From contig DJIF01000097.1 of assembly GCA_002433485.1 (NCBI GenBank), positions 3,158-14,043 on the forward strand: DNA of 10,886 nucleotides, written 5' to 3'. The translations under genes and the position numbers were made by a program. Shown here one piece after another: positions 1 through 7,700 of the stretch. The notes beneath the pieces are model-generated. The model saw only the letters and a list, made by a program, of their open reading frames with translations, was not told the DNA's origin and ran no database searches. Positions within the stretch are counted from its first letter, which is position 1, and each line of letters opens with the position of its first letter. This stretch comes from Deltaproteobacteria bacterium UBA6601 (GTDB lineage: Bacteria; Myxococcota_A; UBA796; UBA9615).

Positions 1-857
1 ACGACACCGCAGACGACGACGACGCCGCGGACGACGACGACGATAGGCCGAGCCTGGACAACGTGGTCGGCAACTTCGTCCTGTATGGCGGAACACAACA
101 CCCGGGCATGCAAGGCACCGGAGGCTGGGGCTACTTCATAGAAGACAACGGTGACGCTGGCTTGAGTCAACCACAGCGTGACGGATTCCGAATTCCCAAT
201 GAAGCGCGCGGTGCTGAGTTCGGCTGCGAGCTGAACATCCCGGGCGATGACGCCGACTCAGGAAGTGAAGACGGCCGCGGACTGGACGCAGGCAGCGAGG
301 TGTTGTTCCGGCGCGGCCCACGCATCTGGGAGCTGCCACGAATCGATGGAGCGGAAGGATCCTACTACGCAGTAGAGCCTCCCAACAGCCCCGAAGAATT
401 CCCCGCATCAGGCAGCGCGCTTCGCTTTATTGCACCAGGGGGGACCGACCTGCCGACCATAAACATAGGAAACGCAATGCCCATCGTTCGCGAGTTTCCA
501 GTAACTCGTCCAGCGCTCGCCAGCAATGCTGACACCCTGTCCATGAACCCTTCCTATCCCTTTCAGTTTGCGTGGACACCGCTAGATCAAATAGGGGTCG
601 AGTTGGTGCTGGAATTCACCGACGAGAGTGAAGGTCTCGGCTGGCAGGTAAGCTGCTGGGTCGAAGACAACGGGTCTTACAGCATCAGCGCAAGTGACCT
701 GGCCCAGATGCCCACCCAATTGCTCGGCTTTGCCGCTATCCGCCGATATCAGAGCAACCTGGAGCCGGCCAGTGAGGAGGCCCCAGAGATCCTGTTCACT
801 GGAGTCTACGAGCACCGCTGGAACTTAATCTTCCAGGGGGCGAACAGCAGCCTGTGA
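1..857 (+). CDS. Unrecognised Asp-rich-linker secreted/lipoprotein-like protein, 5' end missing
   Basis: The frame is open from base 3 to the TGA at 855-857 and enters from the left edge, so the GTG at 63 is not the start. The first visible residues are DTADDDDAADDDDDR (bases 3-47), an Asp-block linker like the one behind the lipobox of the lipoprotein at 1886. I infer that the missing 5' part encodes a lipoprotein signal peptide and more of the linker. The following ~265 residues are rich in Gly, Pro, Trp and acidic residues, with alternating hydrophobic stretches (for example VELVLEFTDE and LGWQVSCWVED) that suggest a beta-sandwich-type extracellular domain. There are two cysteines, no transmembrane segment after the linker, and no catalytic motif I recognise. 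It converges on the TPR gene across 83 bases with no clear terminator. Function unknown; an envelope or surface location is likely. Confidence 0.8.
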   Translation, partial: DTADDDDAADDDDDRPSLDNVVGNFVLYGGTQHPGMQGTGGWGYFIEDNGDAGLSQPQRDGFRIPNEARGAEFGCELNIPGDDADSGSEDGRGLDAGSEVLFRRGPRIWELPRIDGAEGSYYAVEPPNSPEEFPASGSALRFIAPGGTDLPTINIGNAMPIVREFPVTRPALASNADTLSMNPSYPFQFAWTPLDQIGVELVLEFTDESEGLGWQVSCWVEDNGSYSISASDLAQMPTQLLGFAAIRRYQSNLEPASEEAPEILFTGVYEHRWNLIFQGANSSL

Positions 858-940
858 GCCTGGCCCCTGGTAAGAGAGTGGCGCCTTGGTCGCGTCCGCT
901 CCAAAAAAGGCTCTAACGGCACAGTGCAAGCACAGCTGGC

Positions 941-1297
941 TCAGCTCTTCTTATCGGCCCGTAGCTGATCCTTCCAGCCGGCTACCCGTGCCTTAGCGCC
1001 CCACATTTCAGCGGTATCCTTGTCATCCTTCCACACATAGATCTGTGACAGCGTGGAGTAAGCGGTAACGTCATCGGGATCCAGCTCGACGATCTTAAGG
1101 GCTGCCTCAATGGCTTCATCAAGCAATTCCGGAGCCAGCTCCCGAGCTTCAAAACAAGCGCGAGCTATGCCGTGGTAGGCGTCAAGGTACTCAGGATCAA
1201 CCTCGAGAGCGCGACGAAACAGGGCCAAAGCGTCCTGCCAACGCTCCTCGGCAAACATGTCCAGCGCTTCCATGTAGAAGTCATCAGCATCGGACAC
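941..1297 (-). CDS. Small tetratricopeptide-repeat (TPR) protein
   Basis: This encodes 118 residues from a GTG start at 1297-1295. I prefer that start because a strong Shine-Dalgarno GGAGGA (1309-1304) lies six bases upstream. The in-frame ATG at 1327 would add ten Gly/Thr-rich residues and has no visible ribosome site. The protein is two to three TPR-like helix pairs: a motif of the type W-x-x-A-L-x-x-F-x-x-A-L-x-x-D-P-x-x-x-x-A-Y near residues 20-45, a second ending in DPDDVTAY near residues 80-87, and a last helix with TAEMWGAKARVAGWK. There is no signal peptide, so it is probably a cytoplasmic protein-protein interaction module. It is transcribed divergently from the MIP18-family gene, so the two may share a control region. 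The partner and function cannot be read from the sequence. The C-terminus is lysine-rich. Confidence 0.82.
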   Translation of the reverse strand: MSDADDFYMEALDMFAEERWQDALALFRRALEVDPEYLDAYHGIARACFEARELAPELLDEAIEAALKIVELDPDDVTAYSTLSQIYVWKDDKDTAEMWGAKARVAGWKDQLRADKKS

Positions 1298-1303
1298 CGT
1301 TGG

Positions 1304-1309
1304 TCCTCC
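1304..1309 (-). promoter_or_regulatory. Shine-Dalgarno site deciding the TPR start
   Basis: Read on the minus strand this is GGAGGA, six bases before the GTG at 1297. It lies inside the longer reading frame that begins with ATG at 1327. Its perfect match and spacing favour the internal GTG as the true start. Confidence 0.6.
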
Positions 1310-1417
1310 AGTCTCAGTCGAGCCCATAACTTGCTAGCGGTAGGCTCGATGGCTAGGGTCGTGCAGCCAGCTTGCAAGCAGAATGCAGCCTATCAGCCGT
1401 GAAAGGATCCAGACACT

Positions 1418-1729
1418 ATGGGAATTCGTCAGCAGGTGATCGAGCAGATCAGACAGTGCTTTGACCCTGAGATTCCGGTCAACGTCTACGATCTCGGCCT
1501 CATCTACGAGGTCAAGGTGCGCAAAGGTGTAGTCAACATTGAAATGACCTTTACCTCAGAGAGCTGCCCCTCGGCTCGAGAGATTCCCAACGACATTCGC
1601 AGCAAGGTGTGCTCCCTCGACGATGTGTCCGAGTGCAATTTTGACATCGTATGGGAGCCTGAGTGGCATCCACGCATGATCTCAGAAGACGCCCGCGCCG
1701 AACTGGGAATTGACGAAGACGCCCTATAG
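1418..1729 (+). CDS. MIP18/DUF59-family Fe-S cluster assembly protein (SufT/PaaD-like)
   Basis: This 103-residue single-domain protein matches the MIP18 (DUF59) family. It has DPEIPVNVYDLGLIYEV at residues 16-32, a beta strand VVNIEMTFTS, then the loop E-S-C50-P51 with the family's conserved Cys-Pro, and the later IVWEPEWHP segment that corresponds to the W-x-P-x-W region. Members such as SufT and PaaD help mature cytosolic iron-sulfur proteins or multicomponent oxygenases. This short form lacks extra domains, which fits SufT-like proteins. The start ATG is preceded by AAAGGA (1402-1407) ten bases upstream, an acceptable but rather long spacing. The gene sits just before the Fur-type operator of the iron operon but ends before it, so co-regulation is not shown. 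The family call is firm; the exact client proteins are unknown. Confidence 0.9.
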   Translation: MGIRQQVIEQIRQCFDPEIPVNVYDLGLIYEVKVRKGVVNIEMTFTSESCPSAREIPNDIRSKVCSLDDVSECNFDIVWEPEWHPRMISEDARAELGIDEDAL

Positions 1730-1777
1730 AAGGCCCGCGTCAAAACAAAATGAGCCAGACTTGCGCTTTTCTTCTTT

Positions 1778-1806
1778 TTGATATTGACTCTCAAAATCAA
1801 TATCAA
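1778..1806 (+). promoter_or_regulatory. Fur-type operator overlapping a sigma-70-like promoter
   Basis: Two perfect 10-base arms, TTGATATTGA (1778-1787) and TCAATATCAA (1797-1806), flank a 9-base spacer. Within this are overlapping TTGA-N9-TCAA units, a pattern typical of Fur boxes. The same bases offer a -35 TTGATA (1778-1783), a 17-base spacer and a -10 TATCAA (1801-1806), so a bound repressor would cover the promoter. A T-rich run (1767-1779) just upstream could act as an UP-like element. The genes downstream (imelysin, FecA-like receptor) are of iron-regulated types, which fits. The assignment to Fur rather than a related regulator is inference. Confidence 0.68.
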
Positions 1807-1824
1807 TTAAGGTCCGCCTTCATT

Positions 1825-1870
1825 TTTTGCTGACCCTGTAACTAGAGCACTTTTGCTGACCCTGAAACTA
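1825..1870 (+). repeat. Two 20-bp direct repeats in the leader of the iron operon
   Basis: TTTTGCTGACCCTGTAACTA (1825-1844) recurs at 1851-1870 with one change (T to A at the 15th base), start to start 26 bases. The copies lie between the Fur-type operator and the start codon at 1886, inside the predicted 5' untranslated leader. They could be a local duplication or paired binding sites; the sequence alone does not decide. Confidence 0.8.
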
Positions 1871-1885
1871 TCGGAGCCCATCATT

Positions 1886-3484
1886 ATGAACATCACTCTT
1901 TCCAGGAGCCTGCTCCTGCTTTACCCGCTGGCGTTGTTCCTGCTGACGGGTTGCCCTGCCGCCGATGACGACGACAGCGCCATTGGCGATGACGACGACA
2001 CCGCAGCTGACGACGACGACAGCACCGGCGACGACGACGACAGCACCGGCGACGACGACGACAGCACCGGCGACGACGACGACAGCGCCGGCGACGACGA
2101 CGACAGCGCTGCTGGCGACGACGACGACAGCGCCGCCGCCTTCGTGCCTACCTACGAATTTGATTCCTGGTACGAGGCCGGTGAGAGCAGCGTGTCCAAC
2201 AGCGGACAGATGTTCCGCCAGGTGCTGATCTCCAACATCAAGGCTTATGTCGGTGATCTGACCGGGAAGATTGATGCCCCGAACAGTACTTTCGACGAAA
2301 GCACGGTCGCTGCCGAGCTCAACGCCCACTACAACTGGAACGGCGACCTGCTGGCCAACCCGCACGGCATCAGCACGACCCCTGCGCCCAGCCAGACCCT
2401 GTACTCCGACATCCACTCCAGCGGCAAGAGCCTCTCGGGCAAGATCGCGGGAGCCGCAAGCGAAGAGAGCACGCAGCAGTGCGATTGGACCACCTGCTTT
2501 AAGGGCTGGGATGCGACCGGCATCACCAACCCGGACAGCCTGGTTCAGGCCTGGTTCGATGAGCTCCAGGCCGCGGCTGTAGCCTGGGACGCGGGTACCT
2601 ACGCTCAGGACCCCGATGGCAATGCAGTCAGCGGCGTTCACAAGACCGCTGGTGGACACGACCTCCAGCAGCTGCTGCAGAAGTTCCTGATGGGCGCGGT
2701 TTCCTTTAACCAGGCCGCCGATGACTATATGGACAGCGCTACTGCAGGCAAGGGTCTCCTTGCAGACAACACCGCTGCTGTCTCTGGCAAGCCCTACACC
2801 GCTCTTGAGCACGCCTGGGACGAGGGCTTCGGCTACTATGGAGCGTCACGCAACAACGACGCCTACACTGACGCCGAGGTCAAGGCCAGCTGGTGCAACG
2901 ACGAGAACGGTGACGGTGCTATCGACCTCAAGAAGGAATGCAACTGGGCCCACTCGGTCAACGCTGCTAAGCGCGACATCGGCAGTGCCGGTGGCGCGGC
3001 ACCCACCGACTTCTCGGCTGGTGCCTTCGACGCCTTCGTGGCAGGCCGAACCCTGATCCACACCGCCAACGGTGCGCTGACCACAGCCCAGATGTCTGAG
3101 CTGGAGACTCACCGAACCAACGCCATCAACAACTGGGAGCGGGCCATCGCCTCTACCGTCGTTCACTACATCAACGACACCCTCGGTGACATGGCCAAGT
3201 TTGGTGTAACCGGCCAGGCTAATGCCGATGACAACTACAGCTTTGACGACCACACCAAGCACTGGTCAGAGCTCAAGGGCTTTGCGCTGAGCCTGCAGTT
3301 CAACCCCTACTCGGATCTCAGCGATACCGATTTTGAGCAGCTGCACACTTACATCGGCATGGCTCCGGTGTTGGACAACGCAACTCAGGCGGAAAAGGAT
3401 GCCTATGAGACCGCTCTGGGCAATGCCAAGACCCTGCTGGGTCAGGCCTATGGCTTTAACGCGGCCAACCTGGCGGCCTGGTAA
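1886..3484 (+). CDS. DUF4856-like lipoprotein with eightfold DDDD linker
   Basis: This encodes 532 residues. The ATG at 1886 is preferred over an upstream in-frame TTG at 1853 because GGAG (1873-1876) lies nine bases before it and a clean signal peptide follows. The signal peptide has Arg7, a Leu-rich core and lipobox L-T-G-C23, so the mature protein should be lipid-anchored. Residues 27-82 form an acidic linker of eight DDDD blocks. The rest resembles the DUF4856 family: a Y-x-F segment followed by VSNSGQMFRQ near residue 104, HAWDEGFGYYG at 309-319, and a late region with AFVAGRTLIHTA. From family knowledge, DUF4856 proteins tend to lie beside imelysin and TonB-receptor genes, as here; their biochemical function is not established. 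Residues 337-352 hold a Cys-bracketed EF-hand/dockerin-like loop (D339-x-N-x-D-G-x-I-D347). The stop overlaps the next start by one base (TAATG). Confidence 0.85.
   Translation: MNITLSRSLLLLYPLALFLLTGCPAADDDDSAIGDDDDTAADDDDSTGDDDDSTGDDDDSTGDDDDSAGDDDDSAAGDDDDSAAAFVPTYEFDSWYEAGESSVSNSGQMFRQVLISNIKAYVGDLTGKIDAPNSTFDESTVAAELNAHYNWNGDLLANPHGISTTPAPSQTLYSDIHSSGKSLSGKIAGAASEESTQQCDWTTCFKGWDATGITNPDSLVQAWFDELQAAAVAWDAGTYAQDPDGNAVSGVHKTAGGHDLQQLLQKFLMGAVSFNQAADDYMDSATAGKGLLADNTAAVSGKPYTALEHAWDEGFGYYGASRNNDAYTDAEVKASWCNDENGDGAIDLKKECNWAHSVNAAKRDIGSAGGAAPTDFSAGAFDAFVAGRTLIHTANGALTTAQMSELETHRTNAINNWERAIASTVVHYINDTLGDMAKFGVTGQANADDNYSFDDHTKHWSELKGFALSLQFNPYSDLSDTDFEQLHTYIGMAPVLDNATQAEKDAYETALGNAKTLLGQAYGFNAANLAAW
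1964..2131 (+). repeat. In-frame tandem repeat encoding DDDDS-type linker
   Basis: Eight blocks of four Asp codons are separated by short Ser/Thr/Ala/Gly spacers, mostly in a 21-base period (GGC, four Asp codons, AGC, then ACC or GCC). The units in the middle are nearly identical at DNA level, so copy number could change by slippage without breaking the frame. The array lies directly after the lipobox cysteine and should act as an extended, strongly acidic tether. Confidence 0.9.
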
Positions 3485-4767
3485 TGAAGCGAAGTAATCT
3501 GGCACCCGCTGTCTTCGGGCAGCGGGTGCCCAGACCTCTTAAGAACATCGCCGTGATGGTGCTGACCATCACGGCGGTGTTCCGCTTGGTGGCCTGCACC
3601 TCAGATCCATCTGAACCGACTCCAGATCCATCTGAACCGACTCCAGATCCGGTAGCTGGCTTTGAGACACCCGCTATGCTCCAGTCACTGGCCGAGCAGG
3701 TAATCCTTCCCACCTATCAAGACTTTCAACAGGCCGCAGCCAGCTTGCTGACTGGAGCGACCAGCTGGAACGACCAGACCCCAGCGTCTGCCGAATGGAC
3801 AACCAGCCGCAGCCAGCTGCAAGATGACTGGCGAACCGCAATGACTGCCTGGCAGGAGGCCGAAGCCATGCTGCTGGGACCCGCTGGCTCGTCACTCTCA
3901 ACCATCGGCGGCCTGGACCTTCGCGACGAAATCTACTCCTGGCCAACGGTCAACCCCTGCCGAGTCGACCAGCGGATCGCTGACGAACAATACGCGGACA
4001 GCAACTTCTTCAACATCAATCTGGTCAACGCCTACGGCCTCGACGCCATGGAATACCTGCTGTTCTCAAGTGGCACGGACAACGCCTGTTCAGGGCTGGC
4101 ATCCATAAACTCCGATGGCAGCTGGGCGGCGCTGAGCGAGGACAGCATCAATACTCGCCGCGCTGAATACGTACTGGTTCTGGCAACGGAACTGGTTCGC
4201 CGCGCAGACGAGCTGGTGGCTCTGTGGGATCCCAGTGATGGCAACTTTGTCGAGAAGCTGGCCACAGCAGGTCAGGAAGGCTCGCCCTATCCTGATGAAC
4301 AGGCCGCAATCACGGCTGTGTTTCACGCCATGTTCTATCTGGAAACCAGCGTCAAAGACGCCAAGCTGGCCACCCCCCTTGGGATCATCGGCTGCAACGA
4401 AGCGACCTGTCCCGAGGCCCTTGAGTCACTCCATGCCGATTACGCCCTGGAAAGCGTTCGAGCCAACCTCGTGGGCTTCAAGAAGCTCCTCGAAGGAGGC
4501 CAGGCGGAAGGCAGCCTTGGCTTTGCCGATCTGCTGATCTTTGCCGAACATCCAGAGTTGGCAACGGACCTGCTCACCAACGTCGACAATACCCTTGCGG
4601 TCATCGATGGAATGGATGCAACAGCACAGGCCGCTATTGAGTCCAATCCAGACTCACTCCTCGCGGTACACACGAGCCTGAAGACGGTCACAGATCTTCT
4701 TAAGGTAGAGGTGGCAATGGCGCTGTTCCTGGAACTTCCGCAAGAGGCCGCTAACGACAATGATTGA
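3484..4767 (+). CDS. Imelysin-family lipoprotein (iron-regulated envelope protein)
   Basis: This encodes 427 residues if read from the ATG at 3484, which overlaps the previous stop. A GTG at 3526 would give a shorter, classical signal peptide (PRPLK, then a hydrophobic core). Neither has a good ribosome site, so coupling to the upstream gene is likely. The lipobox L-V-A-C38 predicts a lipoprotein, followed by a duplicated DPSEPTP linker. The imelysin fold is supported by WRTAMTAWQEAEAMLLGP (116-133), the Y-S-W-P segment (151-154), NAYGLDAMEYLLF (182-194) and a C-terminal DAKLATPLG. Imelysins (IrpA/ICMP group) are mainly alpha-helical, mostly iron-regulated envelope proteins; peptidase activity is doubtful and the precise role is unknown. 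The hallmark GxHxxE motif reads G185-L-D187-A-M-E190, with Asp in place of His. The gene lies between the DUF4856-like and receptor genes and overlaps the latter by eight bases. Confidence 0.87.
   Translation: MKRSNLAPAVFGQRVPRPLKNIAVMVLTITAVFRLVACTSDPSEPTPDPSEPTPDPVAGFETPAMLQSLAEQVILPTYQDFQQAAASLLTGATSWNDQTPASAEWTTSRSQLQDDWRTAMTAWQEAEAMLLGPAGSSLSTIGGLDLRDEIYSWPTVNPCRVDQRIADEQYADSNFFNINLVNAYGLDAMEYLLFSSGTDNACSGLASINSDGSWAALSEDSINTRRAEYVLVLATELVRRADELVALWDPSDGNFVEKLATAGQEGSPYPDEQAAITAVFHAMFYLETSVKDAKLATPLGIIGCNEATCPEALESLHADYALESVRANLVGFKKLLEGGQAEGSLGFADLLIFAEHPELATDLLTNVDNTLAVIDGMDATAQAAIESNPDSLLAVHTSLKTVTDLLKVEVAMALFLELPQEAANDND
3501..3530 (+). other. Strong RNA hairpin with UUCG tetraloop at a gene junction
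   Basis: Bases 3501-3513 pair with 3518-3530 along 13 positions (one G-U) around a C(UUCG)G tetraloop. It begins 17 bases after the stop of the DUF4856-like gene and lies inside the first codons of the imelysin frame. No U-tract follows, so it is not a standard intrinsic terminator. It could protect the upstream mRNA 3' end or control translation of the next gene. Confidence 0.8.
3543..3582 (+). other. 18-bp perfect-stem hairpin over the imelysin signal peptide codons
   Basis: Bases 3543-3560 pair with 3565-3582 at every position (one G-U wobble), closing a four-base GCTG loop. It sits 12 bases after the first hairpin and spans codons for the hydrophobic core of the signal peptide. No T-run follows. 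Both arms are coding if the imelysin starts at 3484 or 3526. Confidence 0.8.
3603..3650 (+). repeat. 21-bp direct repeat encoding DPSEPTP linker
   Basis: A 21-base unit beginning AGATCCATCTG is present twice exactly (3603-3623, 3624-3644) plus six bases of a third. It encodes a short Asp/Pro/Glu tether just after the imelysin lipobox cysteine. Confidence 0.85.
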
Positions 4768-7700
4768 GCCCGGGAGCATTGACTGGCAGCTACTGCTCAG
4801 TCCGCTCCTGGATCCAACCCACCGGCTGTTTTGGCCTTTTCTGCTCTCAAGCCTGGCACTCGCTGTGCTCGCTTGGGGGTGGGAAAGGGCCTTCAGCCAG
4901 CAGGAGTCCGAGCCCGGCGGGCTGCTGGCCTTTCTGTTTCCAAGCACGGTATGGCTACACCGCTCGGCTCTGCTTGACTACAGGCTGCTGATCTTCAAGC
5001 AGGTGACCCGCTTACTACTGGTCATTCCCTGGGGACTGACAACCTTTACCGCCACAGCCTGGGTGGTGCATCGCCTTCACGACCTGTTTGGCAGCCCAAG
5101 CACACCAGCGGTTGAACCCTGGCTACTTACCCTGGTCTATTCAGCGGTGCTGTTTCTGGTGTGGGACTTGAGCCGCTACATCCTGCATCGCCTCCTACAC
5201 CGTCTGCCACTGCTCTGGCAGTTCCATCAGGTTCACCACTCCGCAGAAGTACTGACTCCCATCACCTTCTATCGAACCCACCCCGTAGAGAGCTTCTTGT
5301 ATTGGTTCCGCGGCATTGTGGCGACGGCACTGGTAGCTGGGCCCTTTTTCTGGCTGTTTGGAGGCAAAGCCCAGATGTGGCAGTTGGTGGGAGTTCATGC
5401 GGTTGGCTTCGGCTTTAATCTGCTCGGCGGCAACCTGCGCCACTCCCACGTCTGGCTGTCCTGGGGACATGCTGTTGAGCGCTGGTTCATCAGCCCAGCC
5501 CAGCACCAGCTACATCACAGCCGAGATCCGGCCCACCACAACTGCAACTACGGCTCCTGGCTGTCCCTGTGGGACCGCCTGAGCGGCGGCCTGATACTGG
5601 CCGGTCCGAAGCAAGCGCTCGACTTTGGGCTCGACCGCTGCAACCACGCTCCGGACCGCCTGCTGCAAGTGCTGTTGCGTCCCTTCCTAGCGACCAGTCG
5701 GATCCTCAGCCGCTCCATCGGACAAGCGGTCACACCGATCCTCATGGCAGCCTTGCTGCTGAGCCTGACTACTGGTGTCACAGCGCTCCCCGCCTCAGGT
5801 CTGGCTGCAGAACCCCAGCCTGTTAGCACCACTACAGATCCGGACAGTGGCGATCCGGACAGTGGCGATCCGGACAGTGGCGATTCGGACGGTGGCGATT
5901 CGGACGGTGGCGATTCGGACGGTGGCGATTCGGACGGTGGCGATTCGGACGGTGGCGATTCGGACGGTGCAGAGCAAGACCCTTCGAAGACCAGTAGCCC
6001 AGAGCTACGAGAAACCATCTCGGTGATCGCAAGACGCTCCGGACCCGCTCGAGTCGCAGGCTCAGCCCACACCGTTGATCAGGAGACCCTTGAGCTATTC
6101 GAGCACAATGACATCCACAAGGTTCTGGCCCCTGTTCCCGGCGTCTACATTCGCGAGGAAGATGGCTTTGGTCTGCGCCCGAACATCGGCCTACGAGGCG
6201 CCAGCTCGGATCGCAGCTCCAAGATCACCCTTATGGAAGACGGCATCCTGCTGGCCCCAGCTCCTTACTCAGCTCCTGCAGCCTATTACTTCCCACTCAG
6301 CACCCGCATGGTCGGCGTGGAGGTCTTCAAAGGAGCCGCTGCAATCCGCCACGGGCCCAACACCATAGGCGGCGCCATCAACATGCAGACCAGGCCGATT
6401 CCAACGGGCCCGGACGCCAACCTGGACATTGCGCTTGGCACCTACCAGACCGAAAAAGTCCACATCCATGGCGGAACACGTACTGACTGGGGCGGCTTTC
6501 TCATTGAAGGGGTACACCTGGCCAGCGGCGGGTTTAAGCAGATCGATGGCGGCGGTAATACCGGTTTTGTGAAGCAGGAACTGATGTTCAAGGGCCGGCT
6601 CAACACTCCTCTGAATCAAGCGGTGGTGTCTGCCTGGGAGCTCAAGCTGGGCTACTCGCGAGAGCGCTCTAACGAGACCTATCTGGGCCTCTCCAGGGAC
6701 GACTTTGAGGCCGCGCCCAACCGCCGCTATGCCGCCAGCCAGCTAGGCTTAATGAAGTGGCAAAGAACCCAACTGGAGTTCGCCTGGCAGCTTCAGGCAG
6801 GCAGCAACTTCGAGCTCCGCGCGGTTGGCTATCACCACGGCTTCCAGCGGGCCTGGCGCAAGGTCAATGGTTTTGCTTCAGGACCGTCGCTGCGAGACAT
6901 CCTGGATCATCCCGACGCAGGTCAAAGCGCTGTCTTCTTCGCCATCCTGCGCGGCGAAGAGGACTCCCAGAGCGCCCGGCAACAGCTGCGCCTTGGTACC
7001 AACGATCGTCAGTATCACTCCTACGGCGCCGTTATCACCGCCAACTGGCGTAAAGAGTTCAAGAAGCTGGAGAGCAATACCGAGTTCGGTATTCGCCTCC
7101 ATGGCGATCAGATCGAACGCAATCACTTTGAAGAAGCCTACGCCATGCAGCAGGGACAACTGACCAGCGCCGACAGCGAGCCGGTCACCACCTTGCAGAA
7201 CATCGGCAAGGCCTTTGCCTTTGCCGGCCATGTGCACGAAGAGCTCAACATCGGCCCGTTCACCGCGGTTCCCGGACTGCGTCTCGAAGTGATCCGCAGC
7301 TCGATGGACAACCTTCTGGCAGACCAGCAGAGCGCAGCGACCCGCGCCATCCTGCTTCCAGGTCTTGGCCTCCATCTGCAAGCTCGCCCCTGGCTGTCCT
7401 TCCTGGCGGGCGTTCACCGCGGCTTCAGCCCAGCTTCTCCCGGTCAGGCCGCCGAAGTAAAGCCCGAAGAAAGCTGGAACATCGAAGCAGGGGCCAGGCT
7501 CGGATGGCAGGGAACCAGCGCTGAGGTGGTCGGCTTCTTCAACAACTACTCGAACCTCACCGGCACCTGCACCCTCAGTTCCGGCTGTGACCAGGAGCTA
7601 CTGGACCAACAGTTCAACGCAGGCAAGGTCTTCGTATACGGGCTGGAAGCGATGTTTGAGCAGCGCTTTGAGCTACCGGCGGGCATGCAGCTTCGCGCCG

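Noticed and set aside
1298..1327. ATG at 1327 as start of the TPR protein
   Set aside because: It has no ribosome site, whereas GGAGGA stands six bases before the GTG at 1297. Not excluded.
1331..1359. TTGCTA-N17-TAGGGT promoter for the MIP18-family gene
   Set aside because: The -10 matches the consensus at only three positions, too weak to claim.
1853..1885. TTG at 1853 as start of the DUF4856-like protein
   Set aside because: The ATG at 1886 has GGAG nine bases upstream and gives a proper lipoprotein signal peptide. The TTG would lie in the second direct repeat.
1868..2812. 314-codon minus-strand frame with repeated VVVVAGA
   Set aside because: It is the antisense shadow of the DDDDS-encoding repeat and the DUF4856-like gene; it has no credible start or domain.
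3501..3530. Rho-independent terminator after the DUF4856-like gene
   Set aside because: The stem is strong but is followed by CAGACCTCTT rather than a T-run, and the next gene overlaps the stop codon.
5837..5971. CRISPR-like array
   Set aside because: The units are contiguous with no spacers and translate in frame as a linker.
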